Shown here piece by piece: positions 47,488-56,906 of a DNA stretch of 64,000 nucleotides. The first letter of the stretch is position 1; every line of letters starts with the position of its first letter. The notes below the pieces were generated by a model. The model made no database searches, was not told the origin of the DNA, and worked only from the letters and a program-made list of their open reading frames with translations. This DNA comes from Bacteroidota bacterium. Lineage in GTDB: Bacteria; Bacteroidota; Bacteroidia; Chitinophagales; Chitinophagaceae. Location of the stretch: assembly GCA_016711825.1 (NCBI GenBank), contig JADJSG010000006.1:830130-894129 (forward strand), written 5' to 3'. Both the position numbers and the translations under genes were made by a program.

Positions 47488-47985
47488 TTACTTTAGGTTA
47501 AATTGTTTAAGGGGATAATCTTTTTCAGTAAAAACAGCCACAACTTTAAATTCAATTTGAGCGTTTTTATTTATTTCCCATTGTTCTACTCTTCCCCCCG
47601 GTGGATATTGTATGTCAGGAATGAGGGTTGAGTTATGGGCAATGTTGGGAATTACTTTTACTAAACTATTGTCACCATATGTACTCCATCCTGATTTAAT
47701 GGCTATTTTTAACTTTGTATATTGTAATGATTCTTTTTGATTTTTAGGGAAATTTAAATTTCCAAGTTGGTCATAAACTCTGTGGCTAGGTACTTCGGTA
47801 GTTCCTTGTAAATAAAAGTCATTGATATTTGGTAACTTTTGAGCTACTAATATGGCAGCTCCCATTGCAAGTCTTCCTCTGTAATAACCTAAAATGCTTT
47901 CTATTTCGCCTAAACTTTTATTCTGAATCGAAATTCGCTTTGTTACAAAGCCTCCCAATATGATTACATCATTCAGTTTTAACAT
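47488..47985 (-). CDS. Unknown protein encoded between vgrG and PAAR
   Basis: The 165-residue protein has no signal peptide and appears mixed alpha/beta. The first 55 residues include SLGEIESILGYYRGRLAMGAAILVAQKLP, and the end is strand-rich (EFKVVAVFTEKDYPLKQFNLK). I do not recognise the family. Its position between the spike genes vgrG (10 nt) and PAAR (6 nt) points to a spike-assembly or loading role. Confidence 0.7.
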   Translation of the reverse strand: MLKLNDVIILGGFVTKRISIQNKSLGEIESILGYYRGRLAMGAAILVAQKLPNINDFYLQGTTEVPSHRVYDQLGNLNFPKNQKESLQYTKLKIAIKSGWSTYGDNSLVKVIPNIAHNSTLIPDIQYPPGGRVEQWEINKNAQIEFKVVAVFTEKDYPLKQFNLK

Positions 47986-47995
47986 GCTTGTATTT

Positions 47996-49870
47996 TTAAT
48001 TAATCATTACCATTCCACCTTTAATAACGGTCATCGCATCGCCTTTTACAGTGGTCATGGGTGAGGCAATTTCTGCTGTGGCGCCGCCTTTTATTTTAAC
48101 CATAGCACCCGCTTCAATGCCAAATTCAGTGCCTGCTGTAGCCGCTATTTTCATTCCTGCTGTTTGTGACATCTCCATGCCTGCCGTTGTTTCAATATTT
48201 TGTCCAGCTTGTGTTGTATGATTCATTCCCGCAGCTATTGAAAAGTCTTGTCCAATTGTCTTTGATTCATTCATAGCTACTTCTGTCTTTTTATCAGCCC
48301 CTATCGATTCTTCTAATTTTTTACCAATTGTATTTTTACTATCTCCACTTATTTCAATTTCACTATTGCCACCTATTTGTATTTTTAAATTACCTCCAGC
48401 AGATATTGAAATATTGCCACTGCCATCCATTTTGATAAATGAACCTGCTTTGTCAACTAATTTTACCGACCCATCTTTGTCATTCATCATTAAACGACAA
48501 CCTGATGCGGTACGAAAAATTTTGATATGATTTCCTTCATGGCTATGAGCACTTTTAGCCGCACCATTATACATCGCACCTATCACATAAGGTCTTTCGG
48601 CATTTCCCCCTTCAAAACCAATCATCACCTCTTCCATTTTTTCGGGTACAAAACGAAACCCTTTGCCTTCACCAGCATAAGGACTCTGGATCTTGATCCA
48701 TGGGGTCATTTCGTTTTTTGACTGCCAGGGGAAGTGTACCCTTATTCTGTCTAATCCGTCTTTATCTTCATTTTCTTTTACCATAGCGCTTTGTGTTTCA
48801 CAAACAGGAAACCAGCTTCGATTGGTATATGGCGGTACTTTTATGGTACTTGGAACCGCCACAAATGAATTTGTATAAGAGTCTCTTGTGGGTACTGAAT
48901 GTTGTATTTGAATGACAATATATTCTATGTTTTTATTACCATCCTGTACTTTTATTTTGGTTCCCAATTTTATTTTGGCGTTGTAACTTTTTGCAGAAAA
49001 TGTTGACATACGAGCAATACGCCCTTCGGCATCAGTATCAAGCTGAGCCTCTAATATAGAGGCAGTAGGAGCACCTACTTTGTGTGTTGGTTTTGGAGAA
49101 GTTCTGGAAAAAGTTTGTCCAGAAGCCTTTAATAAGATATCTAATATTCCGGTAGTCGCAGGTTTGTTCCCACCGCTTGTGATAATTTCGCCTAAATAAC
49201 CATCATAAGCCACCGCACTATTTTGAAATGGTTTAATCGAATACGCCATTTTTGCATCAAATAATTCAGTACCAACTCTTACATTGATTGTATCATTTGC
49301 AAGTGGGCCATATCTCAGCTTTTCGCCATTATAAAAAAACCACTCACCGGTTCTGACCGCTAAGTTTTTGATAAAATTAAAATCAGTTTCATTGTACTGA
49401 ACAATGTAAAATAATTCGGAGGTGATGGATGGATTATTATCAAATGATAATAGGTTGACAGGCACTCCTTTAATAGAGTCAGCTATGATGTCTTTGGGTG
49501 TTTTTTTATAATAAGAAGCTGACTGGGGTTTGTCATTTAAAAGCACCGCAGGGCTTTGACCACTAACAGTAAACTCCTGGGTGAGGCCATCATTTTTAAA
49601 AAAGGAGATTTCAAGTATGATGCCTTTAAAGGTATATTGTTCATCAAATGTAATAACGACGTTTTTGCCAAAATACTGTTCAATAAATTCTTCTTGATTA
49701 TCAGTAAAGCTATCATTGATTTCATTTTTCCAGGTAAAACTAAAATGATTAGTATCTGCTAAACGCTCATTCAATAAAAGATTCGAAAAAACGATTGCTA
49801 CGTCTTCTACTTTTATTGTTACATTATGATGAGCGTCGCCATCGATTCTGGTTAATGGAGTAGTTGCCAT
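47996..49870 (-). CDS. tssI: T6SS spike protein VgrG (TssI)
   Basis: The 624-residue protein shows a gp27-like N-terminal half (FNFIKNLAVRTGEWFFYNGEKLRYG). A gp5-like OB fold follows (GLDRIRVHFPWQSKNEMTPWIKIQSPYAG ... MIGFEGGNAERPYVIGAMYNG), then a C-terminal beta-helix of short repeats (ISAGGNLKIQIGGNSEIEISG, and GMxxTxxAG units). It ends in VIKGGMVMIN with no effector domain, so cargo must be separate. It follows the hcp terminator and begins the long cargo-core operon. Confidence 0.96.
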   Translation of the reverse strand: MATTPLTRIDGDAHHNVTIKVEDVAIVFSNLLLNERLADTNHFSFTWKNEINDSFTDNQEEFIEQYFGKNVVITFDEQYTFKGIILEISFFKNDGLTQEFTVSGQSPAVLLNDKPQSASYYKKTPKDIIADSIKGVPVNLLSFDNNPSITSELFYIVQYNETDFNFIKNLAVRTGEWFFYNGEKLRYGPLANDTINVRVGTELFDAKMAYSIKPFQNSAVAYDGYLGEIITSGGNKPATTGILDILLKASGQTFSRTSPKPTHKVGAPTASILEAQLDTDAEGRIARMSTFSAKSYNAKIKLGTKIKVQDGNKNIEYIVIQIQHSVPTRDSYTNSFVAVPSTIKVPPYTNRSWFPVCETQSAMVKENEDKDGLDRIRVHFPWQSKNEMTPWIKIQSPYAGEGKGFRFVPEKMEEVMIGFEGGNAERPYVIGAMYNGAAKSAHSHEGNHIKIFRTASGCRLMMNDKDGSVKLVDKAGSFIKMDGSGNISISAGGNLKIQIGGNSEIEISGDSKNTIGKKLEESIGADKKTEVAMNESKTIGQDFSIAAGMNHTTQAGQNIETTAGMEMSQTAGMKIAATAGTEFGIEAGAMVKIKGGATAEIASPMTTVKGDAMTVIKGGMVMIN

Positions 49871-49901
49871 AGCTTATTTGTATTTTTTTATATAAAAAAA
49901 A

Positions 49902-49931
49902 GAGAGATGAAAATAGTTGTTTTCATCTCTC
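49902..49931 (-). terminator. Rho-independent terminator after the hcp pair
   Basis: GAGAGATGAAAA (49902-49913) and TTTTCATCTCTC (49920-49931) form a perfect 12-bp stem with a six-base loop. Eight A at 49894-49901 give the U-run on the minus strand. It lies just past the stop of the hcp gene at 49949 and before vgrG, so hcp transcripts should largely end here. Confidence 0.92.
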
Positions 49932-49948
49932 CTTATGCATTTAGTATT

Positions 49949-50335
49949 TTATACCCATTCGTTTATATGTGTACCATTTCCTAAAGTGATTTCTTTAGCT
50001 GAAATAGTAATGACGATATTTAATGGGTTAGAACTTGTAGAAGAAAACGTTTCAGAAAAGTTAATTAAATACCCTTCTTTAAATTTTAATTCTTTTAAAG
50101 TGGCATCGCTATCTCTTTTGATGTAAATAACACTACCATCTTTACGTTCGAAACTATTACACATCCACTCAAATAGCTCTGTACTTGCAGTACCTTCTAC
50201 CTCTAAGGTGATTTGACCACCACGCGAAATAGAAGATGGACGACCAGTAGCATCTACCTCTTGATAAAGTGCATAGCTACATGAAAGTATGTTTGCCTCA
50301 ATACTTCCAGCTTTAAATTTTGCTTTGAAACTCAT
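49949..50335 (-). CDS. tssD: T6SSiii tube protein Hcp/TssD (second of tandem pair)
   Basis: The 128-residue protein matches Bacteroidota TssD: ALYQEVDATGRPSSISRGGQITLEVEGTASTELFEWMCNS and the end ISAKEITLGNGTHINEWV. It is very similar to the copy at 50386, clearly a tandem duplication. Hcp hexamers stack to form the expelled tube. It is 50 nt after the first copy and followed by a strong terminator. Confidence 0.95.
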   Translation of the reverse strand: MSFKAKFKAGSIEANILSCSYALYQEVDATGRPSSISRGGQITLEVEGTASTELFEWMCNSFERKDGSVIYIKRDSDATLKELKFKEGYLINFSETFSSTSSNPLNIVITISAKEITLGNGTHINEWV

Positions 50336-50385
50336 AAATTTGTTTTTTGTTTTTGGTTAATAATGATTGTTTTATAAAAAATTAA

Positions 50386-50772
50386 TTACACCCATTCATT
50401 GATATGTGTACTCGAGCCCATCGTTATTTCACGGGCTGAAATCATAAATCCAACGCTGAGTGGTTCATCTGATGTTGATTGAAAATTTTCAAAAAAATTG
50501 ATAATATATCCATCTTTAAATTTTAATTCTTTTAAAGTAGCATCGCTATCTCTTTTTATAAAAATCAAACTTCCGTCTTTGTGTTCAAAACTATTACACA
50601 TCCATTCAAACAATTCTGTACTTGCAGTACCTTCGATGGTAATGGATATTCGGCCACCTCTTGAGATGGAAGAGGGTCTTCCGGTGGCATCTACTTCTTG
50701 ATACAATTGGTAAGCACATGAAAGTATATTTGCTTCTATACCGCCGGCATTAAATTTGGCTTTAAAACTCAT
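50386..50772 (-). CDS. tssD: T6SSiii tube protein Hcp/TssD (first of tandem pair)
   Basis: The 128-residue protein shares most residues with the 49949 copy, including AYQLYQEVDATGRPSSISRG, TELFEWMCNSFEHKDGS and THINEWV. Differences cluster in the strands between the shared loops and in the C-terminal third (SVGFMISAREITMGSS). A well-formed Bacteroidota promoter lies directly upstream, suggesting high expression as expected for the tube subunit. Confidence 0.95.
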   Translation of the reverse strand: MSFKAKFNAGGIEANILSCAYQLYQEVDATGRPSSISRGGRISITIEGTASTELFEWMCNSFEHKDGSLIFIKRDSDATLKELKFKDGYIINFFENFQSTSDEPLSVGFMISAREITMGSSTHINEWV

Positions 50773-50792
50773 AATTTGGTTGATTGGTATAA

Positions 50793-50823
50793 CAAATTTA
50801 TAGTTATTATTTAACTAACCAAA
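50793..50823 (-). promoter_or_regulatory. Bacteroidota sigma-type promoter of the hcp pair
   Basis: On the minus strand TTTG (50820-50823) and TAAATTTG (50793-50800) are separated by exactly 19 bases, matching the Bacteroidota consensus TTTG-N19-TAnnTTTG. The -7 box lies 20 nt from the hcp start codon, giving a short leader. Confidence 0.75.
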
Positions 50824-50917
50824 TTTAATTACCCTTTTTTTTATATTTGGTTTTAAAAAGTATTTACTTTTAGGCTTTGATAAATAGAACGCCTAATCAA
50901 CATATCCTCTTAATTAC

Positions 50918-52738
50918 ATGGAATCAAAAGATAGAATTAAAGACAGACTCATTAAGACAACTGCGAAGCTTTGGAATATTAATGAAAATGAAATAGAGTC
51001 AAATTTTGATCCTATCGTAAAACTTTTAATAGACGCATGTTCATACGAACTGGAGAAAATTAATGCAGATATGGAAGCTTCACAATCAAGGATGATTGAA
51101 AAACTTGTGGAAGTAATTTTGCCCGATGCTGTTATCGGTATAAGACCTGCCTCTGCCATTGTACATGCAAAACCTTCAGATAGTGAATACATGACCACCA
51201 ATGTGCAGTTTAAATTTGATAAAAGAATCAGTCAAAATGATACTTCTACAAAACCAATTTATTATTGTCCTATTGGACAGTTTAAATTATATGATGCCGA
51301 ACTCATTTATCTCGCTACTAAAAATAAAATATTTAAACCCAGAAATTACTGGCAAAAAGAAATTGTACATACCATATCAACAAGCAAGGGACTTTCAGAA
51401 AATATATTGTTATTAGGCATTGAAGTGAGCCCTCAGATTAAACAATTGAAAGGACTGAATATTTATTTTGATTATAAAGCAGATCACCAAAAAGAACTTT
51501 TTTTCAGTTCACTCAAACATGCAACCTGCTTTATCAATCAAGAAAAAGTTTCATTAAAAATGGGGATGTGCGAAGAATCTTTTTTTATGGATATGAGTAT
51601 CGAAAATATGTCGGATAATATTTTTCAACATGAGCAAAAAATAAACAAACATGTTTACCAACTCTACAAAAAAAATTATTTACATACAGACGATGTTATC
51701 TATCTAAACGAAAAAAAGAGTTTACCTCTTGAAATATCAGATGCCATTGAGCCTTCATTTTTAAATACCATGACACCAAATTTGTTATGGATTCAACTTG
51801 TATTTCCAGCATCATTGCCAGCAGATATTCTTGATAATGTATTTTGTAATATCAATAGTTTTCCTGTTGTCAATAAAAAGAAAAATGAAATCATTTACAA
51901 AGCACAAAAGTTTATCAATGTGATTCCGATGGAAACCAATGATTTCTATTTTGATATTCATTCCATAGTAGGATCAAATGCGTATAATTACCATAAAAGA
52001 AATTTAGTGAGCATCAATGAATTGGTAGAAGGTGAAGCCATCGTAAGAAGCAGTGGAGTCGGTAGGTTTGACTCACGCGAGGCACGTGATGTGATTGAAT
52101 ATCTTTTGCAAATCATTCGGGATGAAACCTCTACATTTTCTGAAATAGGTGGTGAAATGGTTGCCAATAAAATGAAAGAACTTAATCAGATTATCGCTAG
52201 AATTGAAGACCAAATGAAGAAGGTAGAAAAGAAAGGTCCTACAAATTATTTAATGCTAAAGTCGCAAAAAGAAAACGAAACTATTTATGTAGATTTTTGG
52301 ACGACCAATGGTACACTTGCCAACGATATTAAACCAGGTACTAAGTTAATTCTGGATAAAGGGAGTATGATAAAATCGGATTCAATTTATTTACTCACAA
52401 CCACTTTAGGTGGCAGAAACTCGATGAACCTGGAAGAGAAAATTAATTTATTCAGAAAATATTTATTAGTAAAAGAGCGAATTGTAAGTGCAGAAGATAT
52501 TCGTATTTTATGTCATCAGTTGTTTGGGAAAAAAGTATTAAAAGTAACGGTTGATAAAGGGGTTCAATATGGTTTAGATAATAAAACGGGTTATACAAGA
52601 ACCATTGAAGTCAATATTACCTTAAATCATCAAATCGAATTTCAACCCCATGAAAAGGATTATTTAGTGAATGAATTGATGATACAGTTAGAAAATAATG
52701 CTGGTTCAATGTTGCCTTTTCATATTAATCTTTTGTAA
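50918..52738 (+). CDS. tssF: T6SS baseplate protein TssF
   Basis: The 606-residue protein fits the T6SSiii TssF family: IVKLLIDACSYELEKINADMEASQSRMIEKLVEVILPDA near the start, later EPSFLNTMTPNLLWIQLVFP, and a C-terminal part resembling phage baseplate J-like proteins (EDIRILCHQLFGKKVLKVTV). TssF makes the wedge with TssG and TssE. It is alone on the plus strand at the far end of the locus, divergent from the hcp pair. Confidence 0.9.
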   Translation: MESKDRIKDRLIKTTAKLWNINENEIESNFDPIVKLLIDACSYELEKINADMEASQSRMIEKLVEVILPDAVIGIRPASAIVHAKPSDSEYMTTNVQFKFDKRISQNDTSTKPIYYCPIGQFKLYDAELIYLATKNKIFKPRNYWQKEIVHTISTSKGLSENILLLGIEVSPQIKQLKGLNIYFDYKADHQKELFFSSLKHATCFINQEKVSLKMGMCEESFFMDMSIENMSDNIFQHEQKINKHVYQLYKKNYLHTDDVIYLNEKKSLPLEISDAIEPSFLNTMTPNLLWIQLVFPASLPADILDNVFCNINSFPVVNKKKNEIIYKAQKFINVIPMETNDFYFDIHSIVGSNAYNYHKRNLVSINELVEGEAIVRSSGVGRFDSREARDVIEYLLQIIRDETSTFSEIGGEMVANKMKELNQIIARIEDQMKKVEKKGPTNYLMLKSQKENETIYVDFWTTNGTLANDIKPGTKLILDKGSMIKSDSIYLLTTTLGGRNSMNLEEKINLFRKYLLVKERIVSAEDIRILCHQLFGKKVLKVTVDKGVQYGLDNKTGYTRTIEVNITLNHQIEFQPHEKDYLVNELMIQLENNAGSMLPFHINLL

Positions 52739-52858
52739 AAAATAATAGGCTACATACATCTCTTACCTTATTCAAAAGCTATTCCCTTATTTCAAAACCG
52801 AAATGGTTTTAGCGTTAGTCATGACAACGCATTGCCTTCAAGCATTTTTTAACAAACG

Positions 52859-53437
52859 CTATTTATAAAAAATCATTCGATAATCTACTTTCACTTTGCC
52901 TTTGGCAATATTGTCAAGTTTTGATTTGATCAATCGTTTTTTTAATGGTTTGATATGGTCGATAAACAACTTGCCTTCTATATGATCATATTCATGAAGA
53001 ATCACACGTGCGGTAATGCCGTCAAAGGTTTGGGTATGAGGTACAAAATGTTCGTCTTGCCAGGTAATAGTCACCCGTTGATTGCGATAGATGTCTTCAC
53101 GCACTTTAGGGATGCTCAGACAACCTTCGTTGTATTTCCATTCTTCACCTTCGAGCGATAACACAGTAGGATTGATAAACACTTGCTTGATGGGCTTTTC
53201 ATCTTTGTAGGTTTCTTTGTCCTCTTCGTCTGCGCCTTCAACAATTTGCAAACTATCTACTAAAAATAATCGAATTTCATGGTTTATTTGGGGCGCTGCA
53301 AGTCCTACCCCATTTGAATTGTAGAGGGTTTCCCACATATTGCTGATGAGTATATCCAGATCTTTATAATCTGCCGTTATCGGTTTGCATACTTTTCGTA
53401 GTATCGGATTGCCGTAGGCCACTATTGGTAGTATCAT
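52859..53437 (-). CDS. def: Peptide deformylase
   Basis: The 192-residue protein has all three deformylase motifs: GVGLAAPQI (residues 43-51), EGCLSIP (metal-ligand Cys106), and HEYDHIEG (His148, Glu149, His152). It removes the formyl group from nascent proteins. An acidic insertion (GADEEDKETYKDE) near residue 70 is typical of Bacteroidota enzymes. It marks the return to housekeeping genes after the T6SS locus. Confidence 0.97.
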   Translation of the reverse strand: MILPIVAYGNPILRKVCKPITADYKDLDILISNMWETLYNSNGVGLAAPQINHEIRLFLVDSLQIVEGADEEDKETYKDEKPIKQVFINPTVLSLEGEEWKYNEGCLSIPKVREDIYRNQRVTITWQDEHFVPHTQTFDGITARVILHEYDHIEGKLFIDHIKPLKKRLIKSKLDNIAKGKVKVDYRMIFYK

Positions 53438-53699
53438 AAGAGTGCAAAGGTAAATTAAAATGCTGATTTGGAGATTTGAAAAATAAGGACTTTCTTAAAT
53501 ACGATTTCACTTACTCTTTTCATCGAATGTATAAGCATTTGAATATTCGATTTTATTTCCTTATTCATATCCTTTGTAAGTCAAGGATGTCGGTATTTAC
53601 AATGTTAAATTGACTATACCTTTTTATATAAAAAAGAAGCTCATTTGTTTGTTTGTTTTATATAAAAGGCCTATCTTGTATCTTGAAAAAGTACCTACA

Positions 53700-54074
53700 A
53701 TGCCTACCATCGAAGTAAAACTATGCCTTGCCTGTGGCAAAGCTGTAAAAGGACGAATTGATAAAAAATTTTGTGATGACTCATGCAGAAACAATCACAA
53801 TAATCAATTAAAAGCCGAGCAAACCAATTATGTCAGAAACGTCATGAACGCCCTGCGCCGAAACAGGCTAATACTGCAACATGTGTTGGGTGATAAAATG
53901 ATTCGTAAAGCCACCTTAGATCGATTATTGGGTATGGGGTTTCAATTGAAATACCATACTCATTTTTATGACAACAAGAAAGGCAGGCATTATTATTATT
54001 GTTTTGATTATGGATATCTCCCTATTGACGACGAAGTGATATGGATTGTCAAAAAGAAAACAGATACGAATTAA
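53700..54074 (+). CDS. Small zinc-ribbon protein, unknown function
   Basis: The start at 53700 gives 124 residues (MPTIEVKLCLACGKAVKGR); an upstream in-frame ATG at 53610 would add an unlikely hydrophobic leader. CLACGK and KKFCDDSCRNNHNNQ form a zinc-binding pair like those in 'DUF2116/zinc ribbon' proteins. A helical middle (MNALRRNRLILQHVLGDKM) and a Tyr-rich end follow. Perhaps nucleic-acid binding; role unknown. It stands alone. Confidence 0.82.
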   Translation: MPTIEVKLCLACGKAVKGRIDKKFCDDSCRNNHNNQLKAEQTNYVRNVMNALRRNRLILQHVLGDKMIRKATLDRLLGMGFQLKYHTHFYDNKKGRHYYYCFDYGYLPIDDEVIWIVKKKTDTN

Positions 54075-54156
54075 TATCCTTGTGAAATAGATATGATTCA
54101 TTAATTATAAAATCTGGGTTGAATCCAATTAATTAAATCCCACCATTTTCTATTCT

Positions 54157-55299
54157 TTATTTCACATCGCTATTCATCATTGCTTCCACAGCTTTGGTTG
54201 CAATGGAATGCCACGAAAAATGTTTATAAAATGCAGCATTATCATTGTTTATGGGTTGATGATGTTTGACAATGGCATCACTATACGCACGCCAATCTTT
54301 GTCAGCTACTATCGTAAGTCGCCCACCCGTGTAAGCAGCATCCACACCGATTGCACCATTTTGAGATGAAATACTAACCTTCCCAAATCCTAATGCCTCA
54401 ACTAATTTTGTTTTGATTCCCCCTCCATCTTGCAATGGATTTAAAAACACATCACAACCTTTAAAGTAGAGGTCTATGTCATCTACAAACCCACAATAAA
54501 TAATATGTTGATGTTTATAATCGAGCAGTTGATTAAAGGTATCTGGCAGATTTTTACCACAAATGAGCATTTTATATGACAAAGGTGTTTGTAATAAATA
54601 GGGGTTTATTTTTTCGATGATTGCTTTAAGGGCATCGAGGTTTGGTTTATAACTCAAAGTGCCATTAAAAAGAATCAGGATATCGTTGGGTGCTATCGCA
54701 TATTGGCTAAGGAGGGTTTCACGTGCTTCGTTCAATTCAGCTTTTGTTGGCAAAGCCACTGCTTCTATACCATAAGGAATGATATGACATGCCTCTTCAC
54801 GCACACCATAATGGATGGTGGCGTATTGCTTGTCTTCAGGGGTTTTGAACCATACCTGATGAGCACTTTTGTAGGCAGCACGTTCATAATACCAAAGTAT
54901 TTTCCACCACCACTTGCCAATGCTTTTAAACCGTTCGCTTTCAATATTGTGTGAATGTACAATGATTTGGTAGGGGGAGCCTATTTTAAAAAGCCAGATA
55001 AGCCAGGCAAAATAAGGATGTTCAAAAAGGAGATGGGTAGCCTGACATTCACGTGCGTGTTTACGAATGGTAAAATAGTTGAATGGATTTACATACCTGA
55101 ACACTGCATTTGAAAGGGTATTGATGATTTGCAACCCTGGTTCAGGCCGATTATTTTGGGTCGTGAATGCAGTCAGTGATACCAATCGGCTAAGGTATTT
55201 ATAAAAAAGTGCAATACCTTTTTGTCCACCCATGATGGCCGGAAACACCTGATAGGGTATGATGGCAAGAATGCGTATTGGATGTTTGGGAGTACTCAC
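54157..55299 (-). CDS. Family 4-type (GT-B) glycosyltransferase
   Basis: The 380-residue protein has the GT4 layout: an N-terminal domain with IPYQVFPAIMGGQKGIALFYKYLSRL and VHSHNIESERF. The C-terminal nucleotide-sugar domain has LILFNGTLSYKPNLDALK, MLICGKNLP, and 'CDVFLNPLQDGGGIKTKLVEALGFGKVSISS', the E-containing donor-binding motif. No other polysaccharide genes adjoin, so the acceptor is unknown. Confidence 0.9.
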   Translation of the reverse strand: MSTPKHPIRILAIIPYQVFPAIMGGQKGIALFYKYLSRLVSLTAFTTQNNRPEPGLQIINTLSNAVFRYVNPFNYFTIRKHARECQATHLLFEHPYFAWLIWLFKIGSPYQIIVHSHNIESERFKSIGKWWWKILWYYERAAYKSAHQVWFKTPEDKQYATIHYGVREEACHIIPYGIEAVALPTKAELNEARETLLSQYAIAPNDILILFNGTLSYKPNLDALKAIIEKINPYLLQTPLSYKMLICGKNLPDTFNQLLDYKHQHIIYCGFVDDIDLYFKGCDVFLNPLQDGGGIKTKLVEALGFGKVSISSQNGAIGVDAAYTGGRLTIVADKDWRAYSDAIVKHHQPINNDNAAFYKHFSWHSIATKAVEAMMNSDVK

Positions 55300-55584
55300 A
55301 GCCCCAAAGATAAAACCAAGGTTTTTATATTGTGGTTTCTTTTTTTACAAATGTGAATATGCGCCATTGATTAAACTTTTTTGTAAAATAATTATTGCTC
55401 TTTTGTAATCGATGAGATCTTACAAAATCTCTTTTCAATTGAGTATTTATACTTTCAAACTTTTTGAAAATAGTTCATTTGGTTTCGGCTGGTTTTATAT
55501 TTTTATTGCTATGCTACCGATTTTTTTCAGACTACATTTAAATCGATTTTGTATCTTATTGACTTTAAACGTCAGGAGAAACGG

Positions 55585-56688
55585 CTAAATATGATTGTTG
55601 AGATAAAAACCAAGTGAGAGTTGATTTTGGACAGACATCCATGGTTGCACTGTTTTGTTATAAGCCAGTTTGGTACGCAACGATAAGCGACCACGACGAA
55701 AAACCAACAGATGAATGACGTTGTTGATTTCAAGGGTGTATTCCTTTAATTGTTTTAAATGTAGCATGGGAGCAAACGCATTTCCGTAAAACTCCCAATG
55801 TATTTTTTGGTTTAAATGCTGCATAGGTACTGTAGCTGTGAGTGTGATACCAAATATAGATTCTTTTATTTTTCCTTTGCTCAAACCGCTAATTGTTTCT
55901 TCATTGCGTGTTTCAAATATTTTTTGATTTTTAATTTTTGTCACTTTACTACTTCCCAAACCAAGGCTAAGTAAAATGTTTCGTTTGTCCTGATAAGTGA
56001 TACCCCCTGAATAAATAATCACGCCAGGACTCATATATCCATCGTATAAATATCGTTGTAATTGACCGAGTGAATCATATCGGTATTGATGGGTATTGAA
56101 CAATTGTGTTTGGGTATTTGCTGATAGAGATAGCGATAGTACACTTTGCCAAAGAGGCAAACAAAGGGTGTTTTTAAGGTTAAATTGATCTTGTGTTTTT
56201 AAGGTTAAACTATCCATAAAATACCTTACACCATAATCATTAAAAAAATACAAATCCCATTTTATTTTTCTAAATTCAATATTGTTTTTGATGTCAATAT
56301 TGTAATAATAATAAATATGGTTTACTTCACTTGAGAGTGAGCTATGTATATAATGAGTGGCTGTTAATGTGGTGAAATAGTCGTAATACATTACCCAGTG
56401 ATAGCTGTATTTTTCTAAAATATTTTTTTCAATAATGTTTGGCTTAGCTGTGTTTGATGATGTGTATAATGTTTGGGATGTTGAAACGGATGGTGTCTGT
56501 AATGATGGTAACAATATGGAAGGTGTTAAAACATGCAGGGTATCTTTATTGTAGATATCGTTACTGATGTGTGGCCATATTGGTGCGCATTGTACTGCGG
56601 GAGAATGTGTCATTTGATGATAAAGTTGTGCATAATCTTTATTGTGAAACAGCATGCCAAGGCAGAATATGAAGTTAAAAATTTTCAT
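55585..56688 (-). CDS. Secreted protein, possible outer-membrane beta protein
   Basis: The start at 56688 (MKIFNFIFCLGMLFHNKDYAQ) gives a signal peptide; in-frame codons further upstream overlap an inverted repeat. The mature 346 residues are rich in Tyr, Ser, Thr and His, with many amphipathic strands (VLSLSLSANTQTQLF, KRNILLSLGLGSSKV) and an end ending in a strand (NQLSLGFYLNNHI). This suggests a small barrel, but the family is not recognised. Flanking genes are unrelated orphans. Confidence 0.65.
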   Translation of the reverse strand: MKIFNFIFCLGMLFHNKDYAQLYHQMTHSPAVQCAPIWPHISNDIYNKDTLHVLTPSILLPSLQTPSVSTSQTLYTSSNTAKPNIIEKNILEKYSYHWVMYYDYFTTLTATHYIHSSLSSEVNHIYYYYNIDIKNNIEFRKIKWDLYFFNDYGVRYFMDSLTLKTQDQFNLKNTLCLPLWQSVLSLSLSANTQTQLFNTHQYRYDSLGQLQRYLYDGYMSPGVIIYSGGITYQDKRNILLSLGLGSSKVTKIKNQKIFETRNEETISGLSKGKIKESIFGITLTATVPMQHLNQKIHWEFYGNAFAPMLHLKQLKEYTLEINNVIHLLVFRRGRLSLRTKLAYNKTVQPWMSVQNQLSLGFYLNNHI

Positions 56689-56706
56689 TTGGGTCATTTC
56701 CATAAA

Positions 56707-56750
56707 CCCCTCTCTCATGTCTTGTGTCAAGACTTGCTGTGAGAGAGGGG
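56707..56750. repeat. Nested inverted repeat (44 bp) ahead of an orphan gene
   Basis: CCCCTCTCTCA (56707-56717) pairs perfectly with TGAGAGAGGGG (56740-56750). Inside lies a second perfect hairpin, GTCTTG (56719-56724) and CAAGAC (56728-56733). The double hairpin without a clear U-run looks more like a dispersed palindromic repeat than a terminator. Confidence 0.7.
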
Positions 56751-56906
56751 GGTGAAGTAGTAGGTATTTATAAAATAAGTTTAGGGTAAGCTTTTCCAGG
56801 GTTGAAAAGCACCTATTTGTTTTTTTTTATGAAGAGTAGTTAAAATTTTTTGATGCTTGATGTTGCTTTGCATTGGGCGTATAAACTTCTAGGTGGAGTA
56901 TCGATT

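Noticed and set aside
27618..52738. Extracellular contractile injection system or R-type tailocin
   Set aside because: TssK, TssN, TssO, TssF, TssG, TssH and Hcp of the T6SSiii type are present; no tail-fibre or tape-measure gene was seen.
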